Shown here: positions 16,504 through 24,142 of the stretch, piece by piece
Layout: every line of letters starts with the position of its first letter
How positions within the stretch are numbered: the stretch's first letter is position 1
Source of the DNA: Fidelibacterota bacterium
Lineage (GTDB): Bacteria > Pseudomonadota > Alphaproteobacteria > Rhodospirillales > Rhodospirillaceae
DNA length: 64,000 nucleotides
NCBI GenBank assembly: GCA_947476625.1
Contig: CANJRA010000001.1
Coordinates: 389,665-453,664 of the forward strand
Direction of reading: 5' to 3'
Translations under genes and position numbers: made by a program
Notes under the pieces: model-generated
The model's database searches: none
The model's input: only the letters and a program-made list of their open reading frames with translations
Told to the model about the DNA's origin: nothing

Positions 16504-17070
16504 ATGTCCGATTCGGTTAGCGTTGTATCGCGCGTCGCTGTGGTGATGTTTTTCATCGCCGCGGCCGCTGGTGTCTACGGCTTTATCACGCATAGCCGCC
16601 TCGCGGCGGCCGAACGTCAAGTCGTTACACTTCAGCAGGAACGCGATGTCGTCAAAAGCAGTCTGATCACAACTGAGAAAGCCGTGACGCAGAGCTCGGC
16701 TGCCGCTCAGACATGTAAGGCTGAAGCAGAGGGCCTTAAAACCCGCGCCGATACCGCCGAAGCCACGCTTGAAAGCCTAAAGAGCAAAACGCCGGCCGGG
16801 TCGCCGGAGGGGAAACAGGCAGACAACGTTTGCCGTTTTACGAAGCCGGTTACGAAGCTGAACGAGGGCCTTTGGCCCGGCCGGCGTTGGAGGGGTTTCT
16901 TCTGGTCCGACCGTCCAAAACCTTCAATTCCGGCCATCGTCGCCCGCGATAACAATGCGGTGACCGCACTTTTTTGTGGCAACCCCCGGTATATTACCTG
17001 TTATCATATGTGCGAGCACCAACGAATAATTCGTCTGACAGCATGTTCAGATAGTTATGGTCCGTTGTGA
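16504..17070 (+). CDS. Hypothetical membrane-anchored coiled-coil protein with an atypical C-terminus
   Basis: The ORF encodes 188 residues. The first 105 look like a real protein: a membrane helix at about 10-30 (VAVVMFFIAAAAGVYGFI) and then a charged, alanine-rich coiled coil. A strong GGAGG ribosome site precedes ATG 16504. From about residue 106 the composition changes abruptly, becoming rich in Arg, Trp and Cys and resembling translated non-coding DNA. A 13-bp inverted repeat (16788-16800 and 16876-16888) lies at this transition. The gene may have lost its proper stop. It resembles the protein encoded next at 17158 (shared AAGVYxF and coiled-coil layout). The function is unknown. Confidence 0.55.
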   Translation: MSDSVSVVSRVAVVMFFIAAAAGVYGFITHSRLAAAERQVVTLQQERDVVKSSLITTEKAVTQSSAAAQTCKAEAEGLKTRADTAEATLESLKSKTPAGSPEGKQADNVCRFTKPVTKLNEGLWPGRRWRGFFWSDRPKPSIPAIVARDNNAVTALFCGNPRYITCYHMCEHQRIIRLTACSDSYGPL

Positions 17071-17157
17071 ACAGGTGCGGTTGCCTAACCTTGTTGCGGA
17101 GGCCGACAGGGTGGGAAGACGCTAAAGGGAGGCCTCGTCACATAGGAGCACTCAACC

Positions 17158-17427
17158 ATGGCCCGTTTTGTCGCCATCGCGATTCTTATTGCTATCGCCG
17201 CCGGTGTTTATGCATTTTCGGAAAGATCCTCTGCTGAAAACCTGAGACTGCAACTCGCCAAATCCGAATCAGACTTGGCTCTCTTCAGAAAACGTTCGGG
17301 GGAATACACCGCCGAAACTAAGGCAGCTCAGACGGCTTTGGCGGAATGCACCACCAAGACGACTGAATTGCAGACGGCGTTGGAAGCTGCAGCCACCAAA
17401 AAGCCGGCTCCGACCGCTAAGAAGTAA
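17158..17427 (+). CDS. Hypothetical small membrane-anchored coiled-coil protein
   Basis: An 89-residue protein with one N-terminal membrane helix (residues about 3-20, FVAIAILIAIAAGVYAF), a helical charged region (ENLRLQLAKSESDLALFRKR) and a Lys/Ala/Pro tail. AGGAG lies 11 bases before ATG 17158. Its layout matches the first half of the preceding gene, so the two may be tandem paralogues. It has one cysteine. No family is recognised. A hairpin terminator follows at 17463-17498. Confidence 0.6.
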   Translation: MARFVAIAILIAIAAGVYAFSERSSAENLRLQLAKSESDLALFRKRSGEYTAETKAAQTALAECTTKTTELQTALEAAATKKPAPTAKK

Positions 17428-17462
17428 AACAAGCCCATCTAAAAGTCATATTGCTGTCACGA

Positions 17463-17498
17463 GGGACAAGCCGCGCCGCGTTCGGTGCGGCTTGTCCC
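17463..17498 (+). terminator. Hairpin terminator after the small coiled-coil gene
   Basis: GGGACAAGCCGC (17463-17474) pairs perfectly with GCGGCTTGTCCC (17487-17498). Only a weak T-rich stretch follows, so termination efficiency is uncertain. It separates the coiled-coil gene from uppP. Confidence 0.6.
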
Positions 17499-17585
17499 TT
17501 GCCATTTTCACCGCCTTGAGGAACAACCAAGCACGGGCGTGGTTGTGGCGTTCCTGGTTTTGGCGCCCACTGATTTTGGTGAGTG

Positions 17586-18389
17586 ATGGATCTTTATACG
17601 TTGCTGATGGCGGTGCTCCTCGGGATCGTCGAAGGTGTCACCGAGTTCCTGCCGATTTCCTCGACCGGTCATCTCATCCTTTTCGAAGACCTTTTAGGTT
17701 TTGAAGGCCCGGCGGGCAACACCTTCGAAATCATTATCCAGCTCGGCGCGATCTTGTCCGTGGTGTGGGTCTACCGCGTGAAGTTATGGAATACAGCCAT
17801 GGGCTTGTTCCGCCGCGGTCCTGAACAACGTCTGGCGGTGAATGTAGCCGTGGCATTCCTGCCCGCGGCGGTGATTGGCGTGCTGGCGCACGACTTCATT
17901 AAAAGCGTGCTTTTCTCCCCCTGGGTAGTCGCCATCGCGCTTATCGTCGGCGGTATCGCCATTCTCGTGATCGAACGGATCAAGCAGGCGCGCGACATTG
18001 GTTCAGTCGAAGATCTGTCCGTCGGCCGGGCGCTGGCGGTTGGTTTTTTTCAGTGCATTGCCATGATCCCCGGCGTCTCGCGCTCGGCGGCGACCATCAT
18101 GGGGGCGCTGTTGGTCGGCGTGAAACGTCCGGCGGCAGCTGAGTTCTCTTTTCTGCTCGCGATCCCGACCATGTTCGGCGCGACGCTCTACGATCTCTAC
18201 AAAAACCGCGGCACGCTCACATCCGACGGCATGGAATTCATCGCGGTCGGGTTTGTGGTCTCGTTCATTGTTGCGCTGATCGTGGTGAAGTGGCTACTGC
18301 GCTACATTTCCAACCACGACTTCAGCGCCTTTGCCTACTACCGCATCGTCGTCGGCATCGCGATGCTTGGCATATTGCTTCTGCGCTAG
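17586..18389 (+). CDS. uppP: Undecaprenyl-diphosphatase UppP (BacA)
   Basis: A 267-residue multi-pass membrane enzyme that dephosphorylates undecaprenyl diphosphate to recycle the lipid carrier for peptidoglycan and other envelope glycans. Both active-site signatures are present: EGVTEFLPISSTGHL near the N-terminus and PGVSRSAATIMGALL in the second half. I start at ATG 17586, since the GTG at 17583 adds only one residue. Its stop overlaps the end of the convergent WD40 gene by 4 bp. Confidence 0.94.
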   Translation: MDLYTLLMAVLLGIVEGVTEFLPISSTGHLILFEDLLGFEGPAGNTFEIIIQLGAILSVVWVYRVKLWNTAMGLFRRGPEQRLAVNVAVAFLPAAVIGVLAHDFIKSVLFSPWVVAIALIVGGIAILVIERIKQARDIGSVEDLSVGRALAVGFFQCIAMIPGVSRSAATIMGALLVGVKRPAAAEFSFLLAIPTMFGATLYDLYKNRGTLTSDGMEFIAVGFVVSFIVALIVVKWLLRYISNHDFSAFAYYRIVVGIAMLGILLLR

Positions 18390-19390
18390 GGTCGGAAATC
18401 GACGATATGCACGTCGCCGTTCTCGGTGCCCGCGATCAATCGGTCGCCGTCCGGATTCCAAGATATCGACGTGACGCTGTTGCCGTTGGCCTTCATGATG
18501 AGGTTCGTGCCTGCGCCCGGCTGACCAATCATCAGCGCGCCGTTATCAAAACCTGCGGCAAAGATGTCATGATGTGGATTAGCCGCGACCGCCGTTGCCG
18601 GTGCGCCGCCGGCGCCGCCAAATTCTACGGGTGGTTTGCCCATGGGTCCGCCGCCGGAGAATGGCCAGCAAATCACATGGTCCGATCCGCCGGTCGCCAG
18701 AAAATGCCCGCGCCGCGTGAAAGCCATCGAGCATATTTTGCTGTCATAGCCCGACATGCGCATGTGTTCGCCGTCGGAGAGTCTCCAGCCGTGCAACGCA
18801 TTTTTCTGCATCGCGGTCATGACGTAATCGCCGTCCGGTGACCAGGTTACTTGCAGATGCGAACCTTTCCATTCCAGCACCGTGGGCGCGCCGTCCTGCG
18901 ACGCCAGCCACCACAAGCTCACGCCGTTATAGTGCGTGGCCGCGAGGCGTTTGCCTTTCGGGTTGATGGCAAGGCCGCCAATGGATGTGGCGTGCGACAC
19001 CTTGCGGGCCTCGCCGCCTTTTTTGCCCAGGATGTAAACATCCTTTGCCGATGCATAAGCCCGCACGCCGCTGCCCGCATGCGCGGTGACGTGATCGATC
19101 CAGCGGCCTTTGATCTCGGCCAGAACCTCGGTTGTTCCCAAAGCTGCGATCTTGATCAGCCTACCGTCGTCGCCGCCGGAGAGGAACGCGCCTTTGTCGA
19201 TATCGGCTGCCAGACAAAGTGCCGCGCCCTTGTGCGCCGCGACAGTCACCGGCGTTGCATCCAATGTCTCGCTGTCGATCAGGCGTACGGTGCCGTCGCC
19301 CAAGGCCACGGCGAACAGCCGGCCGTTGACGGCCGTGGCAACGACATAGTCGCCGAACGCGTGGGTAATGACTGGTTTGGCTACGGGCAT
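18386..19390 (-). CDS. WD40 repeat beta-propeller protein
   Basis: A 334-residue protein without a signal peptide made of WD40-type blades, for example LEWKGSHLQVTWSPDGDYVM, SKICSMAFTRRGHFLATGG and SVTSISWNPDGDRLIAGTEN. Such propellers are usually interaction platforms. The gene is 10 bp downstream of the CobW GTPase gene. The two are probably one operon, and the WD40 protein may be its partner or client. I infer that from position only; the function is unknown. Confidence 0.82.
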   Translation of the reverse strand: MPVAKPVITHAFGDYVVATAVNGRLFAVALGDGTVRLIDSETLDATPVTVAAHKGAALCLAADIDKGAFLSGGDDGRLIKIAALGTTEVLAEIKGRWIDHVTAHAGSGVRAYASAKDVYILGKKGGEARKVSHATSIGGLAINPKGKRLAATHYNGVSLWWLASQDGAPTVLEWKGSHLQVTWSPDGDYVMTAMQKNALHGWRLSDGEHMRMSGYDSKICSMAFTRRGHFLATGGSDHVICWPFSGGGPMGKPPVEFGGAGGAPATAVAANPHHDIFAAGFDNGALMIGQPGAGTNLIMKANGNSVTSISWNPDGDRLIAGTENGDVHIVDFRP

Positions 19391-19400
19391 AATAACAGCC

Positions 19401-20447
19401 TTACGCCGCGCAGGCGTTGAAGCCTTCGGTCAAACCGGCTTCATCGAGGTTGCGGCCGATGAACACCAGGCGGCTGCGGCGTTTATCCTTGGCGGGCCAT
19501 GCGCCCGTGAATGCGCCTTCCGAGACCATGTGAACGGCCTGGAAAACAAAGCGCTCATCGTTGCCGGCCATATTCAGAATGCCTTTGGTGCGCAGGATAT
19601 TCTGGCCTTCGCTCATCAGCACATCGTTGATCCAGGTGTCGAACTTGGTGGAGTTGACCGGCTTGCTTGTGGTCAGCGAGATGCTGCGGATGTTCTCGTC
19701 GTGAATGGCGCTCGGCGCCGCGTGATCATGGTGGTGATCGTGGCCATGATGATGGTCGTGATCATGATCATGATTGTGGTTTGGGTCATGGGCATGGCCG
19801 TGCAGGAAACAAGGATCCAATTCCAACGCGCGCGCCAAATCAAAAGCGCCCTTGTCGAGAATCTTATCCAGATCGATGGCGCAACGGCTGGTATGGTGGA
19901 TCTGCGCGAAAGGGTTCAGCGTGCGTACGCGCGCTTCGATCTTCTTCAGGGCTTCAGGCGTCACCAGATCGGTTTTATTGAGCAGCACAATATCGGCGAA
20001 GGCGATTTGTTCTTCGGCTTCGTCGCTGTCTTCCAGGCGCTGTTCGATATGTTTTGCATCAACTACCGTGACAATGCTGTCGAGCTTCGTCCTGCGCTTG
20101 ATGTCGTCGTCGGTAAAGAACGTCTGCGCCACTGGGGCGGGGTCGGCGAGGCCCGTGGTCTCAACCAGAATCGCGTCGAATTTTTCGCGGCGCTTCAGCA
20201 AGCTGCCGATGATGCGGATCAAATCGCCGCGCACGGTGCAGCAGATGCAGCCGTTGTTCATCTCAAAGACTTCTTCGTCGGCCCCGACCACCAGGTCGTT
20301 ATCGATGCCGATCTCGCCGAACTCGTTGACGATGACAGCGTATTTCTTGCCGTGGTTTTCGGTCAGCACGCGATTGAGCAGCGTGGTCTTGCCGGCGCCG
20401 AGATAGCCCGTAAGGACAGTGACGGGAATGGGTTTTGGTTCGCTCAT
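19401..20447 (-). CDS. CobW/COG0523 family GTPase with a histidine-rich segment
   Basis: A 348-residue G3E GTPase. The Walker A motif GYLGAGKTT is at residues 14-22 and the COG0523 metal-binding motif CICC at 67-70. A run of about 28 residues near 228-255 consists almost entirely of His, Asp and Asn and could bind zinc or another metal. A CobW C-terminal domain follows (VFQAVHMVSEGAF). Members act as metallochaperones, often for zinc under starvation. The WD40 protein follows in the same operon. I see no clear Zur box upstream. Confidence 0.88.
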   Translation of the reverse strand: MSEPKPIPVTVLTGYLGAGKTTLLNRVLTENHGKKYAVIVNEFGEIGIDNDLVVGADEEVFEMNNGCICCTVRGDLIRIIGSLLKRREKFDAILVETTGLADPAPVAQTFFTDDDIKRRTKLDSIVTVVDAKHIEQRLEDSDEAEEQIAFADIVLLNKTDLVTPEALKKIEARVRTLNPFAQIHHTSRCAIDLDKILDKGAFDLARALELDPCFLHGHAHDPNHNHDHDHDHHHGHDHHHDHAAPSAIHDENIRSISLTTSKPVNSTKFDTWINDVLMSEGQNILRTKGILNMAGNDERFVFQAVHMVSEGAFTGAWPAKDKRRSRLVFIGRNLDEAGLTEGFNACAA

Positions 20448-20515
20448 GACATCTCTCCTCGATTTCGCCGATATATAGGAAGAGTCCGGGCCGCGGAACA
20501 GGCCCTAAACGAAAA

Positions 20516-20543
20516 ACGGCGCGGCCTGAATAAGCCGCGCCGT
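20516..20543 (-). terminator. Intrinsic terminator after rplI
   Basis: ACGGCGCGGC (20516-20525) pairs perfectly with GCCGCGCCGT (20534-20543). On the minus strand this hairpin is followed by five T residues (complement of the A run at 20512-20516) and lies 24 bp past the rplI stop. It should end the rpsF-rpsR-DUF2232-rplI transcript. Confidence 0.85.
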
Positions 20544-20566
20544 GTTTGTCGCGATATCGACCGGAC

Positions 20567-21157
20567 TTATTCCGCGGTTTCCGCGTCGTCTTCGGTGTGG
20601 CTGTCGTCTTCGCCTTCGGCAGCAGCTGCAGTTTCGGCTTCCAGCTTGGCGGCGTCTTCGGCGCGTTCCAGGAGTTCGGCCGCAGCGACCTTCTGATTGG
20701 CTTCTTCAATCGAGCGGGCGACGGTGAATTCGATGTCGACCTTCACTTCCGGGTGCAAGCGCACGGCGGTCTTGAAGGTGCCCAGGATCTTCACAGGCGC
20801 GTTCAGCAGAACTTGCGTGGCGCGCTCCAGCGGGATGCCCTGTTCCTTCAGCGCGTCGGCGACGTCACGGGCGCTGACCGAACCGTACAGCTGTCCGCCT
20901 TCTCCGGCTTGACGCACGATGATCAGCTTCAAGCCGTCCAATTTCTTGGCGACGACCTGTGCCAGATCGCGTTCCTTCAAGTTGGTTGCTTCCAACTCAG
21001 AGCGCTTGGATTCGAACAAGGTCTTGTTGTCCTTGTTGGCGCGCAGCGCCTTCTTTTGCGGGAACAGGAAGTTGCGGGCAAAGCCCGGCTTCACATTCAC
21101 CACGTCGCCCATTCCGCCAAGGCGGTCGATACGTTCCAGCAAAATAACTTCCATCAC
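20567..21157 (-). CDS. rplI: Ribosomal protein bL9 with an acidic C-terminal tail
   Basis: A protein of the large ribosomal subunit that binds 23S rRNA. The N-domain starts MMEVILLERIDRLGGMGDVV and contains the typical KPGFARNFLFPQKKALRA. The C-domain includes LYGSVSARDVADALKEQGI. At 196 residues it is about 45 longer than usual; the extra part (from about 155) is rich in Ala, Glu and Asp. An alternative start one codon later (second Met) is possible. It overlaps the DUF2232 gene by 4 bp. Confidence 0.95.
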   Translation of the reverse strand: MMEVILLERIDRLGGMGDVVNVKPGFARNFLFPQKKALRANKDNKTLFESKRSELEATNLKERDLAQVVAKKLDGLKLIIVRQAGEGGQLYGSVSARDVADALKEQGIPLERATQVLLNAPVKILGTFKTAVRLHPEVKVDIEFTVARSIEEANQKVAAAELLERAEDAAKLEAETAAAAEGEDDSHTEDDAETAE

Positions 21158-22140
21158 TCACCTCCTGTACGCGGGCTCAAAAAACGCGCGCGTATTTGTA
21201 AAAAATGGTCCATCACGCTCAGGGCGACCAACACCACAAGGAAGAAGGCCGCCATCACCAAGCTCAGCACGTAAAACACAAACAACCACGCTAACCGATA
21301 CTTCAACCGCGCAGCGACGGTATGCACCACCGCAAGGCCTTGCAGTATCAGCGGCAAACTCAAAATCGCCGCTGCATTTGTGACGATGAAACCTGCATCG
21401 CCCTTCAATGCCACCGCCGCCAAAGTCGCCGTCCCGAACAGGACAAAGAACCATTGCGGCGCCGTAAAATCGCGATAAACCGGCGTCGGCCATGCCGCGA
21501 GGTTCATCTTCGTCAACATCACCTGAGCTAACCCGGCGCTCAAAATCGCCCGCAAGCACCAGTCCCAGGCCGCAAGACCAGGCAAAAATCGCACCATGGT
21601 CTGCAGTATCTCAGTCCGCGCGGTGGCGAAGTCGGTGCCACCGAAACTATTGCTGCCGTCCGGTACGGTCGGAACCGCCGCCGTCAGCACCGCATCCATG
21701 CGCGTCCGCAAGACAGCTTCGATGCCGCCTTCAACGCCTGTGGATCCCGCCGACATGGCAATCAGACCCACAACCACAGCCGCGACCGCTATCGCCACCA
21801 GCACACAGACCGTTCGGCCGAGTGCGCTACCGGTAACCGGCTTCTCCACCGAGAGTGCCGCCAGACTTAATCTGGACAACACCGCGATCGGCGCCGCATC
21901 GACCGCCAAAAACACGGCCGACAGCGCGAAGGAGCCCGTCAGTACCGCGACCGTGATGGCGCCGGAGACGACGGCCAGCGGCAAAAAATTATTGCCAAGG
22001 CCGAAGACCACCATCGCCAGCGGAAGCGGCGAAAGCATCGCACCAACCACCACCCCTATCGCCGATTGACGCAGGGCGGCTACCAGAAGCAGCCCGCCCA
22101 TTGCGCCAGCGGCAACGGCGATGGCGCTCGTGCGTGTCAC
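21154..22140 (-). CDS. DUF2232 family multi-pass membrane protein
   Basis: A 328-residue inner-membrane protein with about eight predicted helices, including SPLPLAMVVFGLGNNFLPLAV near the start and YRLAWLFVFYVLSLVMAAFF near the end. The DUF2232 family is commonly found between rpsR and rplI in alphaproteobacteria, exactly as here. Its role is unknown. It starts with GTG only 2 bp after the rpsR stop and overlaps rplI by 4 bp, so its translation is probably coupled to the ribosomal genes. Confidence 0.85.
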   Translation of the reverse strand: MTRTSAIAVAAGAMGGLLLVAALRQSAIGVVVGAMLSPLPLAMVVFGLGNNFLPLAVVSGAITVAVLTGSFALSAVFLAVDAAPIAVLSRLSLAALSVEKPVTGSALGRTVCVLVAIAVAAVVVGLIAMSAGSTGVEGGIEAVLRTRMDAVLTAAVPTVPDGSNSFGGTDFATARTEILQTMVRFLPGLAAWDWCLRAILSAGLAQVMLTKMNLAAWPTPVYRDFTAPQWFFVLFGTATLAAVALKGDAGFIVTNAAAILSLPLILQGLAVVHTVAARLKYRLAWLFVFYVLSLVMAAFFLVVLVALSVMDHFLQIRARFLSPRTGGE

Positions 22141-22142
22141 AT

Positions 22143-22385
22143 TTAGATCGCGACGACGTACGGCAGCAGCGCCAGGAAGCGTGCGCGTTTGATGGCTCTC
22201 GCCAGCTCACGCTGCTTCTTCGTGGACACAGCCGTAATACGGCTCGGCACGATCTTGCCGCGCTCAGAGATATAGCGCTGCAACAAACGTGTATCTTTGT
22301 AATCGATCTTCGGCGCGTTGCTGCCCGTGAACGGGCAGGTCTTGCGACGACGGAAGAATGGTTTACGTCCTGCGGGAGGTGCCAT
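22143..22385 (-). CDS. rpsR: Ribosomal protein bS18
   Basis: An 80-residue small-subunit ribosomal protein. It contains the S18 signature [20 protein letters not shown] and then [20 protein letters not shown]. The N-terminus [16 protein letters not shown] is also typical. It forms a heterodimer with S6 on the 30S platform and is encoded 2 bp downstream of rpsF. Confidence 0.96.
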   Translation of the reverse strand: MAPPAGRKPFFRRRKTCPFTGSNAPKIDYKDTRLLQRYISERGKIVPSRITAVSTKKQRELARAIKRARFLALLPYVVAI

Positions 22386-22387
22386 TG

Positions 22388-22879
22388 CTATTCTCCTGTG
22401 CTCGGGGTGCGGTCGCCGTCAGAGCGGGGACGACGTCCGGAGCCGAAACGGCCACCGTCGCGATCGCCACCACCACCGCCGCCACCGAAGCCGCCGCCGT
22501 CACGGCCGCCACGGCCACCGCCGCCGCCAAAGAATCCGTTCCGCTCTGGCGGACGGTCTTTGTTCGCCAGCACGGCCGATTGGCCTTCTTCTAGTTCTTC
22601 CACGCGCACCGTCAGATAGCGCAAGACATCTTCGTTGATGCGCATGCGGCGCTCGTATTCATTGATCGCGGCCGGAGGCGCGTCGATGTTGAAGAACACG
22701 TAATGGGCTTTACGGTTTTTCTTGATGCGATAGGTCAGCGAACGTAGGCCCCAGCTCTCGCGCTTGGTAACCTTTCCGCCGCCTTGAGTAATGATATTGG
22801 TGAGTTCGTCCGCCAGCGTATCCACCTGGGTGGTGGCAATGTCCTGACGCGCGATCACCACGCTTTCGTATAAAGGCAT
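22388..22879 (-). CDS. rpsF: Ribosomal protein bS6 with a glycine/arginine-rich tail
   Basis: S6 binds S18 and 16S rRNA in the small subunit. From ATG 22879 the protein has 163 residues: [19 protein letters not shown] opens the standard S6 fold, with [20 protein letters not shown] in the middle. The first 110 or so residues are S6. The last 50 are a low-complexity tail of Gly, Arg and Asp, which is much longer than in most S6 proteins. A GGGAG ribosome site lies about ten bases upstream of 22879. The frame runs further upstream, but that part falls in the leader. Confidence 0.95.
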   Translation of the reverse strand: MPLYESVVIARQDIATTQVDTLADELTNIITQGGGKVTKRESWGLRSLTYRIKKNRKAHYVFFNIDAPPAAINEYERRMRINEDVLRYLTVRVEELEEGQSAVLANKDRPPERNGFFGGGGGRGGRDGGGFGGGGGGGDRDGGRFGSGRRPRSDGDRTPSTGE

Positions 22880-22920
22880 GGTCCGAAGACTCCCTTTGGC
22901 TAGTTCGTCCCGTACAGCGG

Positions 22921-22969
22921 TGCCGCCAATCGGCACATAACCGGGCATAGCCGCCCTCGGAAGGACGGC
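22921..22969 (-). promoter_or_regulatory. Two hairpins in the rpsF leader, possible S6:S18 autoregulatory element
   Basis: In the predicted leader of rpsF (minus strand) are two hairpins: TGCCG/CGGCA spanning 22921-22935, and a longer one spanning 22950-22969 that pairs seven bases with one G-U. They lie about 40-90 bases upstream of the rpsF start. S6:S18 complexes repress their own mRNA through a leader structure in many bacteria; whether these hairpins form that motif is not shown. Confidence 0.35.
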
Positions 22970-22991
22970 AAGGAGCTATGTAAGGGCGCGG

Positions 22992-23019
22992 AATATACAC
23001 ATTTACCTGGGCCCAGCAA
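22992..23019 (-). promoter_or_regulatory. Candidate promoter of the rpsF operon
   Basis: On the minus strand, TTGCTG (23019-23014) and TATATT (22997-22992) are 16 bp apart. Transcription would start near 22985 and give a leader of about 105 bases that includes both hairpins before rpsF. Confidence 0.4.
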
Positions 23020-23191
23020 GGCATTCTGCCCCTGCGGTGGGTTTTTACCGAAATCTGTGTCTGAATCGGCTCGCAACAACATTTATAAGTATTAACAATG
23101 GTTTAGAAAGAAATTTGCAGCCTTCCTTGACAGCGCAGGGCACATCGTTCAGGTCTCCGTGCCGTAAAACAGCGCTACCAGAGGAGATTTC

Positions 23192-24133
23192 ATGACGTCG
23201 GCCTTTGTATTTCCCGGACAGGGCTCACAAGCCGTGGGGATGGGTAAAGAGCTGGCTGCGGCTTTTGCCGAAGCCCGCGAAGTGTTCGGCGAGGTCGACG
23301 AGGCGCTGAAACAGAACCTGTCGGCGCTCATGTTCGACGGCCCGGGCGAAACCCTGACTCTGACAGAAAACGCCCAGCCCGCCCTCATGGCGGTCAGCAT
23401 GGCGATCCTTAAGGTGCTGGAAAAGCAGAGTAATGTGACGGTGCGCAGCGCTGCACGCTACGTGGCGGGCCATTCCCTGGGTGAATATGCCGCACTGGCT
23501 GCCGCCGGCGCGCTGTCGCTCGCCGATACCGCGCGCTTACTGAAGATTCGCGGCCAGGCCATGCAGAAAGCCGTGCCGGTGGGCGAAGGCGCCATGGCCG
23601 CCCTGCTCGGCTTGGATCTCCCCCAAGTCCAGGAAGTCGCCGTCGAAGCATCGGTCGGTGGTCTGATCTGCGCCACTGCCAACGACAATGCGCCGGGACA
23701 GGTTGTGGTGTCGGGGCATAAGGCTGCGGTCGACAAGGCAATCGAACTTGCCAAGGCCAGGGGCGCCAAGCGCGCCATGGTGCTGCCGGTCAGTGCGCCG
23801 TTCCATTGCCCACTAATGAAACCCGCCGCCGACGTGATGGCCGAAGCGTTGTCGAACGTCGCCATTAAATCGCCCGTGGTGCCGCTCATCGCCAACGTCA
23901 CGGCGGCCACAGTTATCGAGCCGGACGAGATCCGCCGCTTATTGGTAGAGCAGGTGACCGCTATGGTGCGCTGGCGCGAAAGTGTCATCGCCATGAAAGA
24001 TACCGGCGTCGATTTGCTGGTGGAAGTTGGCGCGGGCAAGGTCCTGACACGCATGACCAAGCGCATTGTCGAGGGCGTCGAAAGCATCAGCCTGCAAGGC
24101 CCGCAGGACATCGAAGCGTTCCTGAAACGCTAG
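23192..24133 (+). CDS. fabD: Malonyl-CoA:ACP transacylase FabD
   Basis: FabD transfers the malonyl group from CoA to acyl carrier protein, supplying elongation in type II fatty-acid synthesis. The 313-residue protein has FPGQGSQAVGMG at the start and the nucleophile Ser95 in AGHSLGEYAAL. The catalytic histidine is in SAPFHCPLM near residue 208, with GAGKVLTRM in the last part. GAGG precedes ATG 23192. It opens the cluster fabD-fabG-acpP-fabF-mltG; fabG follows after 9 bp. Confidence 0.95.
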   Translation: MTSAFVFPGQGSQAVGMGKELAAAFAEAREVFGEVDEALKQNLSALMFDGPGETLTLTENAQPALMAVSMAILKVLEKQSNVTVRSAARYVAGHSLGEYAALAAAGALSLADTARLLKIRGQAMQKAVPVGEGAMAALLGLDLPQVQEVAVEASVGGLICATANDNAPGQVVVSGHKAAVDKAIELAKARGAKRAMVLPVSAPFHCPLMKPAADVMAEALSNVAIKSPVVPLIANVTAATVIEPDEIRRLLVEQVTAMVRWRESVIAMKDTGVDLLVEVGAGKVLTRMTKRIVEGVESISLQGPQDIEAFLKR

Positions 24134-24142
24134 GGGGAAGAC

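Larger units (their letters stand above)
22880..23191. other. Divergent intergenic region between rpsF and fabD
   Basis: This 312-bp region has no credible gene; the ORF extending rpsF upstream is non-conserved in style. It holds the rpsF promoter and leader on one side and, for fabD, a perfect -35 hexamer TTGACA at 23127-23132 without a good -10. The middle (about 23080-23115) is AT-rich. Confidence 0.45.

Noticed and set aside
22440..22545. Repetitive GGC-type sequence as a possible repeat array or CRISPR
   Set aside because: The repetition is the glycine codons of the S6 tail. There are no regular spacers and no cas genes.
22101..22619. Plus-strand Pro/Arg-rich frame over the S6 tail
   Set aside because: It is the antisense of the Gly-rich S6 tail and has no independent support.
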